A DNA stretch of 64,000 nucleotides, taken from NCBI GenBank assembly GCA_030447275.1, contig JAUJPF010000001.1, positions 1-64,000 of the forward strand. The letters are read 5' to 3'. The notes beneath the pieces are model-generated. The model was not told where the DNA came from and searched no databases. It saw nothing but the letters and a program-made list of their open reading frames with translations. Positions 32,955 to 41,377 of this stretch are shown here, one piece after another (the stretch's first letter is position 1; each line of letters begins with the position of its first letter). A program made the translations under genes and the position numbers. Source of the DNA: Solirubrobacteraceae bacterium. GTDB taxonomy: Bacteria > Actinomycetota > Thermoleophilia > Solirubrobacterales > Solirubrobacteraceae.

Positions 32955-33931
32955 TCCTCCTGACCGGCGCGAGCGGCGTCCTCGGCTGCGGCGTGCGCGC
33001 GCGCAGCGCATCCGGCACCGTCATCTCGCTCACCCACCGCTTCCCGGTCGACCCCGGCGAGGAGCACGTCGCCGGCGACGTCTCGCAGCCGCGCTTCGGG
33101 CTCGCCGAGGCCGACTACCGCGCGCTCGCCGAGCGCGTCGACGCGGTCATCAACTGCGCCGCGAACGTCTCGCTCAACGAGGACGAGGACCACGACGCGG
33201 TCAACACGTTCGGCGCGGCGGAGGTCGCCCGGTTCGCGGGGGTCGCCGGCGCGCGGCTCGTGCACGTGTCGAGCGCCTGGGCCGCCCCCGACGCGATGTC
33301 GGAGTACCCGCGGTCCAAGTGGCGGGGCGAGCGGGCCGTCCGCGAGACCGGCGTCGACCACGTCGTCGTGCGCCCGTCGGTCGTCGTCGGCGGGCTCGAC
33401 ACGGGCCGGCTCGAGACGAGCCAGGGCTTCCACGCCGTCCTCGAGGGGCTCGTCACCGGCCCGATCCGGGTGCTGCCGGGCGACCCCGACACGCTGCTCG
33501 ACTGCATCCCCCTCGACTACGCGACCGACGTGCTGCTCGCCGCGGCCGCCGACCCCGAGCCGGGCGTTCGCGAGCTGGGGCTGACCAGCGGGGCGCGGTC
33601 GATCACCATCAGGCGGGTCGTCGCGATCCTCAACGAGGCGATCTCGGTCCACGACGGCGAGAACGCGGTGCGCGCGGTGTCGATGGCGACCGTCGACCGC
33701 GTCTTCGTGCCGGTGTTCCTCCCCGAGCTGCCGCGCCGCCATCGCCGCCGGATCGAGGACGTCCTGCTCCTCGCGCGCCACCTGGTGCGCGAGAGCCCGT
33801 TCCCCTCCTCGGCCGACCTCATCCACGAGCGGTACGGGATCGAGCTGCCCGACGCCGAGCTCGTGTTCCGCCGCAACCTGGCACCGGTCGTCGACGACGT
33901 CTACGGCGCGCCGCTCGAGACGGGCCGATGA
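32951..33931 (+). CDS. NAD(P)-dependent thioester-reductase-like extended SDR
   Basis: 326 residues. Rossmann glycine motif MILLTGASGVLGCGV, AVINCAANVSLNED (NAD_binding_4 style), LVHVSSAW, and YPRSKWRGERAVRE providing the Y-x-x-x-K catalytic pair; then DHVVVRPSVVVGG. It resembles the reductase domains that release carrier-bound acyl groups as aldehydes, although no carrier domain is fused. It directly follows the ACP gene with an ATGA overlap, favouring a role on an ACP-bound thioester. An epimerase role cannot be excluded. Confidence 0.82.
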   Translation: MILLTGASGVLGCGVRARSASGTVISLTHRFPVDPGEEHVAGDVSQPRFGLAEADYRALAERVDAVINCAANVSLNEDEDHDAVNTFGAAEVARFAGVAGARLVHVSSAWAAPDAMSEYPRSKWRGERAVRETGVDHVVVRPSVVVGGLDTGRLETSQGFHAVLEGLVTGPIRVLPGDPDTLLDCIPLDYATDVLLAAAADPEPGVRELGLTSGARSITIRRVVAILNEAISVHDGENAVRAVSMATVDRVFVPVFLPELPRRHRRRIEDVLLLARHLVRESPFPSSADLIHERYGIELPDAELVFRRNLAPVVDDVYGAPLETGR

Positions 33932-35199
33932 CCGACCGCGAGCAGGCACTCGGCCACTACCGCCGCCACGTGAACTCGGGGATGGCCCGCGTGCATTCGC
34001 TGGCCGCGACCCCGGCGGAGGTCGCGGCCACCGGAAACCGCGTGACCGGCGACGACGGCCGCGAGTACCTCGACTGCGGCGGGTACTGCGTCTTCCTGCT
34101 CGGCCACGGCCACCCGCGGGTCCTGGCCGCGGTGACCGAGCAGCTGCACCGGCGCGCGCTCGGCACGCGCTCGCTCCTCGACCCGGTGCTCGCCGAGGCG
34201 TCGGCGGCGATCGCCGGCGCGGCGCCGCCGGGGCTCGACTTCGTCTGGATGGCGAGCGCCGGGACGGAGGTCGTCGAGGCGGCGCTGAAGCTCGCACGGC
34301 TGAACGGCTGCGAGACGCTCGTCGCGATGGAGGGCGGCTACCACGGCAAGACCGCGGGGTCGCTGAGCGTGAGCGGCCGGGAGCGGTTCCGCGCGCCGTT
34401 CGAGCCGCTGCTGCCCGGCGTGGCGCGCATCCGGTACGGCGACGTCCCCGCGCTGGGGGCGGCCCTCGCCGACGCCGCCGACCGCGCCGCGGTGATCGTC
34501 GAGCCGATCCAGGCCGAGGCGGGCGTCGTGATCCCCCCCGACGGCTACCTCGCGGAGGTCCGCGCGCAGTGCGACGGCGCCGGCGCGGTGATGATCGCCG
34601 ACGAGATCTCGACCGGGCTCGGCCGCACCGGCCGGATGTGGTGCTGCGAGCGCGACCGCGCCGTCCCCGACGTCCTGCTCACGGGCAAGGCGCTCGGAGG
34701 GGGCGTCGTGCCGGCCTCCGCCATGGTCACCACCGAGGCGCTCTTCGAGCCGCTGAACCGCGACCCGCTCCTGCACAGCTCGACCTTCGGCGGCAATCCG
34801 CTCGCCGCGTCCGCCGCGATCGCGACGCTCGGCGTCCTCTCAGAGCTCGACGCCCCCGCGCGGGCGCGCGAGCTCGGCGCGGAGCTGCTCGCCGCGGTCG
34901 CGCGGATCGCCGAGGAGGACGGCGCGGGCCTCGTCAGCGCCGTGCGCGGCGAGGGCCTGCTGATCGGCATCGAGCTCTCCCACGAGCACCTCGGCGCCGA
35001 GCTCTTGATGGAGATGCTCGACCACGGCGTGATCCTCTGTCACTCGATGTTCGCGCACCCGGTGGTGCGGCTCACGCCCCCGGTGACCCTGACCGACGCC
35101 GATCGCGAGCAGCTCTACGATGCGCTGTCGAAGTCGCTCGCCGCGATCGCCGAGCGGTATCCGGAGCTCGCGCACGAGCGCCCGGCGGTGTCGGCGTGA
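33928..35199 (+). CDS. class III PLP-dependent aminotransferase
   Basis: 423 residues. The class III fold is clear: YLDCGGYCVFLLGHGHPRVL, FVWMASAGTEVVEAALKLAR, AMEGGYHGKTAGSLSVSGRE, AVIVEPIQAEAGVV, VMIADEISTGLGRTGRMWCC (the D-E-x-x-T-G) and the PLP Lys in VLLTGKALGGGVVPASA. Family members transfer amino groups to aldehydes or ketones. An upstream thioester reductase would supply an aldehyde, so reductive release followed by transamination to an amine is a plausible pair. ATGA overlap at the start, GTGA at the end. Confidence 0.92.
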   Translation: MTDREQALGHYRRHVNSGMARVHSLAATPAEVAATGNRVTGDDGREYLDCGGYCVFLLGHGHPRVLAAVTEQLHRRALGTRSLLDPVLAEASAAIAGAAPPGLDFVWMASAGTEVVEAALKLARLNGCETLVAMEGGYHGKTAGSLSVSGRERFRAPFEPLLPGVARIRYGDVPALGAALADAADRAAVIVEPIQAEAGVVIPPDGYLAEVRAQCDGAGAVMIADEISTGLGRTGRMWCCERDRAVPDVLLTGKALGGGVVPASAMVTTEALFEPLNRDPLLHSSTFGGNPLAASAAIATLGVLSELDAPARARELGAELLAAVARIAEEDGAGLVSAVRGEGLLIGIELSHEHLGAELLMEMLDHGVILCHSMFAHPVVRLTPPVTLTDADREQLYDALSKSLAAIAERYPELAHERPAVSA

Positions 35200-35663
35200 G
35201 GAGGTTCGTCTTCACCGCGCGCGTCGAGGAGGCGGCCGAGGTCGTCTACGCGCGGCTCGCCGACTTCGGCAGCTACCCCAGGTTCGCGCCGTCGGTCCGC
35301 GACGTCGACCTCCACGGCGCGTCGGAGGCGGAGGGCGCGGACTCGTGCCGCTCCACGTGGGAGGTCAGCTTCCGCAAGGGCGTGCTGCGCTGGACGGAGA
35401 CCGACTGGTTTCACCGCGACCGGCTGGCGATCGAGTTCGAGCAGGACGAGGGCGACCTCGCGCTGCTGCGCGGTCGCTGGCTCGTCGAGCCCAACGGCGA
35501 CCACGCCGTCATCGACTTCGAGCTCGAGTTCGACCTCGGGCTTCCCGGCCTCGAGACGTTCCTGGAGCCCGTCGCCGAGCGCGCCCTGCTCCAGAACATG
35601 GAGGAGATCGTCCGCCACCTCTTCGCCTCCGCCGACATCTCCGAGGCGGCACAGCCGTCATGA
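35196..35663 (+). CDS. SRPBCC/polyketide cyclase-like (COQ10 family) protein
   Basis: 155 residues with a START/Bet v1-like fold: FTARVEEAAEVVYARLADFG, SYPRFAPSVRDVDLHG, WLVEPNGDHAVIDFELEFDL and the long C-terminal helix FLEPVAERALLQNMEEIVRH. Such proteins bind hydrophobic polyketide or isoprenoid molecules and act as cyclases, aromatases or carriers. The GTG start overlaps the aminotransferase stop (GTGA), and its own stop overlaps the next ATG. Confidence 0.85.
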   Translation: MRRFVFTARVEEAAEVVYARLADFGSYPRFAPSVRDVDLHGASEAEGADSCRSTWEVSFRKGVLRWTETDWFHRDRLAIEFEQDEGDLALLRGRWLVEPNGDHAVIDFELEFDLGLPGLETFLEPVAERALLQNMEEIVRHLFASADISEAAQPS

Positions 35664-36802
35664 CGACGGACGTCGAACGCGACCTGCCGGTCGTCGAGGC
35701 CGCCGTCGCGGCGCTCGACCGCGCGCTCCCCGGCCTCGCCGACACGCTGCGCGCCGTCCCGCTGCGCGAGCTCGAGTCCGTGGGCAACCCCGGCATCCCC
35801 GCCTTCAAGGCGGCCGGCGGGCCCGGGCTGCTCATCCCGGAGGATCACGGCGGGCACGGCCTGAGCGCCGCCGACGCCGCGCTCGTGCAGGTGGGGCTCG
35901 GCTTCCTCGCCCCGTCCACCGCGATCGCCGTGACGATGCACCAGTTCACGGCCGTGACGTTCGTCGAGCTGCTCGCCACCCGCCCCGGGATGGAGTGGGT
36001 CGTCATCGAGGCGGTCGCCACGCAGGGCCTCCTCATGGCCTCCGCGTTCGCCGAGGGCCACCCCGGCGGGAAGGTCCTCAGCCCGACGATGCGCCTGACC
36101 ACGGACGGCCCGAGCTACCGGCTGACCGGCGTCAAGCGGCCGTGCAGCCTGTCGACGTCGATGGACATGATCACGGTGAGCGCCGTGATCCCCGAGACGG
36201 CCGACGAGTTCGGCGTCGTGCTCCTCGGCAAGGAGACGGAGGGCATCTCGGTCGAGCCGTTCTGGTCGAGCTCGGTGCTCGCCGGCGCGGAGACCGGCGC
36301 GGTGCGCTTCGACAACGTCTCGGTCCCGACGGCGGCGGTGTCCTACGTCGCCGGCGACGACGACCTCGACCGCACGCAGCGCCGCGGCTACCTGTGGTTC
36401 GAGCTGTGCATCACCGCGTCGTACGTCGGGATCGCGGCGCGGGTGGTCTCGGAGGCCTCCGGGCGCGCCGGCTCGCACCAGCTCCTCGAGATGGCCTGCG
36501 AGCTCGAGGCGTGCGCCGCCGTCCTCGCCCACCTCGCCGGGCGCATCGACGCGGGCGAGGCGACCGACGACCTGCTGGCCCGGACGCTGTCGTGCCGCTA
36601 CGCGATCGAGCGCGCGATCCAGCGGGCGACCGACATCGGCATGGAGCTGCTCGGCGTCGGGGTGCTGTCGGCCGACGACGCGCTCACGAACCTCGTCGTC
36701 GCCTCGCGCGCGCTGTCCTACCACCCGCCGTCGCGCCGGCGGACCGAGCCGCCGCTCGTGGAGTACTTCCGCGGCGGCGGGCTGCACCTGGAGGACACGT
36801 GA
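35660..36802 (+). CDS. acyl-CoA dehydrogenase-family flavoprotein
   Basis: 380 residues. GLLIPEDHGGHGLSAADAAL in the N-terminal helical domain, MASAFAEGHPGGKVLS and YRLTGVKRPCSLSTSMDMIT in the middle beta domain, then a helical C-terminal domain with AIERAIQRATDIGMELLGVG. In biosynthetic operons such enzymes oxidise or dehydrogenate carrier-bound acyl or aminoacyl groups (as in prolyl-carrier to pyrrolyl-carrier conversion), and some act as N-oxygenases. The catalytic base is not obvious by eye. Coupled by ATGA and GTGA overlaps. Confidence 0.87.
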   Translation: MTTDVERDLPVVEAAVAALDRALPGLADTLRAVPLRELESVGNPGIPAFKAAGGPGLLIPEDHGGHGLSAADAALVQVGLGFLAPSTAIAVTMHQFTAVTFVELLATRPGMEWVVIEAVATQGLLMASAFAEGHPGGKVLSPTMRLTTDGPSYRLTGVKRPCSLSTSMDMITVSAVIPETADEFGVVLLGKETEGISVEPFWSSSVLAGAETGAVRFDNVSVPTAAVSYVAGDDDLDRTQRRGYLWFELCITASYVGIAARVVSEASGRAGSHQLLEMACELEACAAVLAHLAGRIDAGEATDDLLARTLSCRYAIERAIQRATDIGMELLGVGVLSADDALTNLVVASRALSYHPPSRRRTEPPLVEYFRGGGLHLEDT

Positions 36803-37719
36803 CGCCGACGTTCGTGGACGGGATCGCGTACCAGCTCGGGGAGCGCCGCCACGACCTCGACGAGCTGACCGACGTCCTCCAGGGCACCCGTCACCAGCTC
36901 CGCGAGGCCGGCCTCGAGACGTACTACGTCACCGACGGGTCGCCGACGGAGCTGGCCCGCGAGCCGATGGAGCGGACGCTGGAGCACGCGACCGAGGGGA
37001 AGCTCGGCCCGATCAACCGCGTCATCTTCGCGACCAACAGCGTCGGCCACGACGCGCTCGCCACCCCACACGCGATCAGCCGCCTGCTCGCCGACGTCGG
37101 TCTCAGCTCGGCCTTCCCGCTGGGCGTGTTCCTGGCGTGGTGCGCGAACTTCCAGGTGGCGCTCGAGCTGGCGCGGTCGCTGATCGAGACCGGCCAGGAG
37201 GAGACGGTGCTCGTCGTCTGCTCCGACGTGCTGTGGCGGCCCGACCGGCTCGTCTCGCCGCGGATCTCCGTCCACTCCGACGCCGCGGTGAGCTTCACGG
37301 TCAGCTCCCACGAGGGCCCCTTCGAGCTGCTGGCCACCGCCGTGCGCGTCGACCCGAAGCTCGGCGACATCAACCGCGAGACGCACTTCGTCCAGTACAT
37401 GGACGGCGTCGCGCGCGGGGTCGCGTCGGTCACCCAGGCCGCGCTCGACGCGGCGCAGATCGGCCACGACGACGTCGGCCGGCTGATCCCCAACAACTAC
37501 AACCGCTGGGTCTCGCGCTCGATGGCCAAGATCGCCGGGTTTCCCGAGGATCGCGTCTACCTCGACAACGTGCCGCGGTTCGCCCACGCGCTGGCCGCCG
37601 ACAACCCGATCAACCTCGACGACTACCACCGCGAGCAGCGGCCGCCCTCAGGGGAGTGCGTCGCGCTGCTCGGCAGCGGCGCCTTCCAGTGGGGCGTGAG
37701 CCTGATGAGGGTCGCCTGA
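36799..37719 (+). CDS. KAS III (FabH)-like ketosynthase/acyltransferase, copy 1
   Basis: 306 residues with the thiolase fold. The nucleophilic Cys is C115 in FLAWCANFQVALELA, matching FabH AACAGF. Where FabH has His in PHQAN, this protein has PNNYNRW; where FabH has Asn in HGNTS, it has a His in PRFAHALAADNPIN. The triad therefore appears as Cys-Asn-His in sequence order rather than Cys-His-Asn (alignment by eye). It may condense acyl groups or form esters or amides like CerJ-type enzymes. GTGA overlap with the previous gene, TGATG with the next. Confidence 0.83.
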   Translation: MTPTFVDGIAYQLGERRHDLDELTDVLQGTRHQLREAGLETYYVTDGSPTELAREPMERTLEHATEGKLGPINRVIFATNSVGHDALATPHAISRLLADVGLSSAFPLGVFLAWCANFQVALELARSLIETGQEETVLVVCSDVLWRPDRLVSPRISVHSDAAVSFTVSSHEGPFELLATAVRVDPKLGDINRETHFVQYMDGVARGVASVTQAALDAAQIGHDDVGRLIPNNYNRWVSRSMAKIAGFPEDRVYLDNVPRFAHALAADNPINLDDYHREQRPPSGECVALLGSGAFQWGVSLMRVA

Positions 37720-39182
37720 TGCGGACGCCCCGGGTGGCGATCGTCGGCGGCGGCCCGTCCGGCATCGGCATGGCGGCGAAGCTGAAGCTGGCCGGCATCG
37801 ACACGTTCGACGTCTACGAGCAGTCCGACGACGTCGGCGGGACGTGGCGGGCCAACACGTATCCCGGGCTCGAGATCGACAACCCCGCCCGCTACTACCA
37901 GTACCGCTTCGCCCCGAACCCCGACTGGAGCCAGTTCTTCGCGCCGGGCCCCGAGATCTGGGCCTACATCAAGCGCGTCGCCGACGACTTCGGCGTCACC
38001 CCGCACGTCCTGCTGCGCACGCGGGTCGCCGGGGCGGAGTGGGACGGGCGCGCGTGGCTGCTGCGCACCGAGGACGGGCGCGAGAAGACCTATGACTTCA
38101 TCGTCACCGGCGCGGGGGTGCTGGTCCACCCGCGGGTTCCGGAGCTGCCCGGCCTCGAGACGTTCGCGGGGGCGTGCTTCCACTCGGCCGAGTGGGACCA
38201 CTCCGTGCCGCTCGCCGGCAGGCGGATCGCGGTGATCGGCAACGGCTCGACCGGCGTGCAGCTCGTCAACGGCCTCGCCGAGACGGCCGGGCACCTCGAG
38301 CTCTACCAGCGGACGCCGCAGTGGGTCTGGCCGTTCCCCAACCACCGCTACACCCGCATGACGAAGTGGGTCTATCGCAAGCTGCCGTGGCTCAACCTCG
38401 TCGCGTACCGCTTCTGGCAGTTCCTCTTCGAGGCATCGTTCGGGCGCGCCGTCGTCAAGCCGGGGCCGATGCGGACGGTGATGAGCGCGATGGGCCGCCT
38501 CTACCTCTACCGCGTGCGCGACCCCGACCTCAGGCGGCGGCTCACGCCCTCCGGCGCGAAGCCGCTGTGCCGGCGGATCATCGTCGCGGCCGGCTTCTAC
38601 GAGCAGTTCGAGCGGCCGAACGTCGAGCTCGTCGACGTCGGCATCGACCACGTCGAGCCGCGCGGGATCGTGACCGCCGACGGCGTGCTCCACGAGCTCG
38701 ACGTCATCGCGCTCGCGACCGGCTACCACGGGCACGAGTACCTGCGGCCCATGGAGCTGATCGGGCAGGGCGGCGTGCGGCTGTCCGAGGTGTGGGACCG
38801 CGAGCCCTTCGCGTACCGGTCCGTGGCGCTCCCGAGCTTCCCGAACGTGCTGATGATGGTCGGCCCGGGCTCGCCTATCGCGAGCAACGCGCTGATGGGG
38901 GTCGCCGAGACGCAGCAGGACTTCGCGATGCAGATGATCGAGATGTGGCGCCGCGGTGAGGCCGATGCGCTCGCGCCGTCGGCGCAGGCCACCGAGCGGT
39001 ACAACGCCGAGCGCCGCGCGGCGTACCCGAGCACGATCTGGGCGTCGGGGTGCAGCAGCTGGTACATCGGCGCCGACGGGCTGCCCAACATGTGGCCGTG
39101 GCTGCCGAAGGACCACCGTCGCGCCCTCGCCGCCCCCGAGCTGTCGGACTGGGAGATCGAGCGCCATGCCGCCCGCACCTGA
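37719..39182 (+). CDS. Baeyer-Villiger-type flavin monooxygenase
   Basis: 487 residues with two Rossmann motifs (VAIVGGGPSGIGMAAKLKLA and RIAVIGNGSTGVQLVNGLAE) and GGTWRANTYPGLEID. Between them FAGACFHSAEW fits the Baeyer-Villiger fingerprint F-x-G-x-x-x-H-x-x-x-W. It would insert oxygen next to a ketone, or hydroxylate N or S, using NADPH and FAD. Two hydrophobic stretches near residues 210-250 may allow membrane association. The ATG overlaps the preceding TGA by 1 nt, and the end overlaps the next gene by 17 nt. Confidence 0.9.
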   Translation: MRTPRVAIVGGGPSGIGMAAKLKLAGIDTFDVYEQSDDVGGTWRANTYPGLEIDNPARYYQYRFAPNPDWSQFFAPGPEIWAYIKRVADDFGVTPHVLLRTRVAGAEWDGRAWLLRTEDGREKTYDFIVTGAGVLVHPRVPELPGLETFAGACFHSAEWDHSVPLAGRRIAVIGNGSTGVQLVNGLAETAGHLELYQRTPQWVWPFPNHRYTRMTKWVYRKLPWLNLVAYRFWQFLFEASFGRAVVKPGPMRTVMSAMGRLYLYRVRDPDLRRRLTPSGAKPLCRRIIVAAGFYEQFERPNVELVDVGIDHVEPRGIVTADGVLHELDVIALATGYHGHEYLRPMELIGQGGVRLSEVWDREPFAYRSVALPSFPNVLMMVGPGSPIASNALMGVAETQQDFAMQMIEMWRRGEADALAPSAQATERYNAERRAAYPSTIWASGCSSWYIGADGLPNMWPWLPKDHRRALAAPELSDWEIERHAART

Positions 39183-40164
39183 GCTGTTCCTCACCGCGCT
39201 GACCTACGAGCTCGGCGAGCACGAGCACCGGCTGGAGGACCTGCCCGGCGTCCCCGACGACGTGCGTCAGGCGCTGCACGACGGCGGGCTGAGCACCTAC
39301 CGCGAGACGGAGCGCTCGGTCGTCGAGCTCGCGGCCGGGCCGATCCGGCGGACGGTCGAGGCGCTCGACGACGAGCTTCGCCGGGGCATCCGGCGCCTGA
39401 TCTTCGCGAGCAACAGCGTCTGGGACGAGTCGCTGCACTCGCCGCTGGCGGTCAGCCGCGTGCTGCACGAGCTCGACCTCCGCGACGTCGTGCCGCTCGG
39501 CGTCTCGCTGTCGTGGTGCGTCAACGTGCACACGGCGCTCGACCTCGCGCGCATGATGATCGCGGCCGACGGCGACGAGGCGGTGCTCGTCGTGTGCGCG
39601 GACCTCTGGCCCAAGTCGCGTCCCGACCGCCTCGTGCTCCCGAACGTCTCCGTCCACACCGACGCGGCGGCGACCTTCGTCGTCACGCGCGACGGCGGGC
39701 CGTTCCGCTACGCGCACACGCGCCTGAAGCTCGACCCCGCGCTGGGCCTGCTGGACCGCACCCAGGACCCTCAGCAGTTCCTCGAGCGCGCCGCGCAGGG
39801 CGTGGTCGGGACCGTCGGCGAGACGCTCGAGGCCGGCGGCGTGGCCCCCGGCGACATCGCGAAGGTCGTGCCCAACAACTACAGCCGCTTCGTCTGCGAC
39901 TGGGTGGCGGGCCTCGCCGGCTTCGAGCCGGACGCGCTGTACCTCGACAACCTCCCGCGGTTCGCCCACGCGCTGTGCACGGACAACCCGATCAACCTGC
40001 GCGACCTCGCCGACGACGGGCTCGAGACCGGCGACCGGCTCCTGCTGCTCGGCACCGGGCCGTACCAGTGGGGCGCCGCGATCGTCGACGTGGTGCGCCC
40101 GGGCGTCGCGGCGGGCGCGGACGGCGACGGCGACCGCGACGTGAGCCGGGCGCCGCTGTGCTGA
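39166..40164 (+). CDS. KAS III (FabH)-like ketosynthase/acyltransferase, copy 2
   Basis: 332 residues, a clear paralogue of the protein encoded at 36799. The nucleophile is C118 in SLSWCVNVHTALDLA; it shares PNNYSRFV, YLDNLPRFAHALCTDNPINL and GPYQWGAAI. It has the same apparent exchange of the His and Asn triad positions. The pair probably arose by duplication and may work as a heterodimer or on two different condensations. The last 25 residues are Asp/Gly-rich. ATG 39166 is supported by GGGAGATCGAG upstream. Confidence 0.83.
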   Translation: MPPAPELFLTALTYELGEHEHRLEDLPGVPDDVRQALHDGGLSTYRETERSVVELAAGPIRRTVEALDDELRRGIRRLIFASNSVWDESLHSPLAVSRVLHELDLRDVVPLGVSLSWCVNVHTALDLARMMIAADGDEAVLVVCADLWPKSRPDRLVLPNVSVHTDAAATFVVTRDGGPFRYAHTRLKLDPALGLLDRTQDPQQFLERAAQGVVGTVGETLEAGGVAPGDIAKVVPNNYSRFVCDWVAGLAGFEPDALYLDNLPRFAHALCTDNPINLRDLADDGLETGDRLLLLGTGPYQWGAAIVDVVRPGVAAGADGDGDRDVSRAPLC

Positions 40165-40180
40165 GGAGGTGAGGGAGGCC

Positions 40181-41377
40181 ATGTTCCCGCCCGAGATGCG
40201 GACCGACCCGTACCCGATCTACCGCCAGCTGCGCGAGAACGCGCCGATCTTCGACACCGGCCAGGACCTGTGGCTCGTGACGTCGTACGAGCACGCCTAC
40301 GCGCTCCTGCGCGACCCCCGCTCGTCGAAGAACCTGCGGAACATGGACGACTACGAGAACCGGATGGAGCTCGCGGGGCGCACCGCCCCGATGCGGGCGC
40401 TGCTCGAGCAGCTCATGTCGTTCAACGACGCGCCCGATCACACGCGGATCCGCGGCCGCTTCCAGCGGGCGTTCAGCCCGCGCCTGGTCCAGCGCCTCCG
40501 CGACCACGCCACCGAGATCGCCGAGGACCTGCTGGGCCGCGCCCCCGCCGACGGCGAGATCGACCTCGTCGCCGACTTCGCCTGGCAGTTCCCGCTCGTG
40601 CTCGTCGCGGAGATGCTCGGCGTCCCCACGAGCGACCGCGAGCGCTTCCACGCCTGGTCGCGCGACCTCGCGCCGGCGTTCGAGCTGGTCGCGTCGCCCG
40701 AGGTGGGGGAGACTGCGCTCCGGGCCGCCGGCGAGTTCGTCGCGTACTTCGAGGAGCTGCTGGCCGAGCGGGAGCGCGCGCCGCAGAACGACCTCGTCAG
40801 CGGGCTCCTGAACGCCGAGGGCGACGCGGACCGCCTCTCCGAGAAGGAGATGGTCGTCAACCTGATCCTGATCCTGGCCGCCGGCCACGAGACGGTCATG
40901 AACCTGATCGGCAACGGGACGCTCGCCCTCCTGCGCCATCCCGACCAGCTCGAGCTGCTGCGCAGCCGCCCCGAGCTGCTGGACGACGCCGTCGAGGAGC
41001 TCATGCGCTACGACTGCCCGATCCAGCTCACGACGCGGATCGCCACCGAGGAGATCGAGATGGCCGGCCAGACGATCCCCAAGGGCGCGCGGATGGCGAT
41101 CTCGCTCGCCGCCGCGAACCGCGACCCCGACCGCTTCCCGGACCCGGACCGGCTCGACCTGACGCGCGGCGACCGCAACCACCTCGCGCTCGGCGGCGGC
41201 GTGCACTACTGCCTCGGCACCGCGCTCGCGCGCATCGAGGCCGCGGTCGCGTTCCGGACGCTGCTCGACCGCTACGAGCGGATCGAGCTGGTGACGGAGA
41301 CCGTCGAGTACCGCGACACCGTCCTCCTGCGCGGCGTCAAGGCGCTGCCGCTGAGGGTGAGCGCCGCTCAGGCCTGA
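40181..41377 (+). CDS. cytochrome P450 (bacterial class I)
   Basis: About 398 residues. Heme-ligand loop LGGGVHYCLGTALARIEAAV with the Cys, I-helix LILAAGHETVMNLIGNG, K-helix E-x-x-R in AVEELMRYDCP and the C-helix DHTRIRGRFQRAFSP. It needs separate ferredoxin partners, none encoded in the window. ATG 40181 is chosen with AGGAGG (40164-40169) 11 nt upstream; a GTG at 40169 lies within that Shine-Dalgarno. It is last in the coupled operon and converges with the methyltransferase (10-bp overlap). Confidence 0.93.
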   Translation: MFPPEMRTDPYPIYRQLRENAPIFDTGQDLWLVTSYEHAYALLRDPRSSKNLRNMDDYENRMELAGRTAPMRALLEQLMSFNDAPDHTRIRGRFQRAFSPRLVQRLRDHATEIAEDLLGRAPADGEIDLVADFAWQFPLVLVAEMLGVPTSDRERFHAWSRDLAPAFELVASPEVGETALRAAGEFVAYFEELLAERERAPQNDLVSGLLNAEGDADRLSEKEMVVNLILILAAGHETVMNLIGNGTLALLRHPDQLELLRSRPELLDDAVEELMRYDCPIQLTTRIATEEIEMAGQTIPKGARMAISLAAANRDPDRFPDPDRLDLTRGDRNHLALGGGVHYCLGTALARIEAAVAFRTLLDRYERIELVTETVEYRDTVLLRGVKALPLRVSAAQA

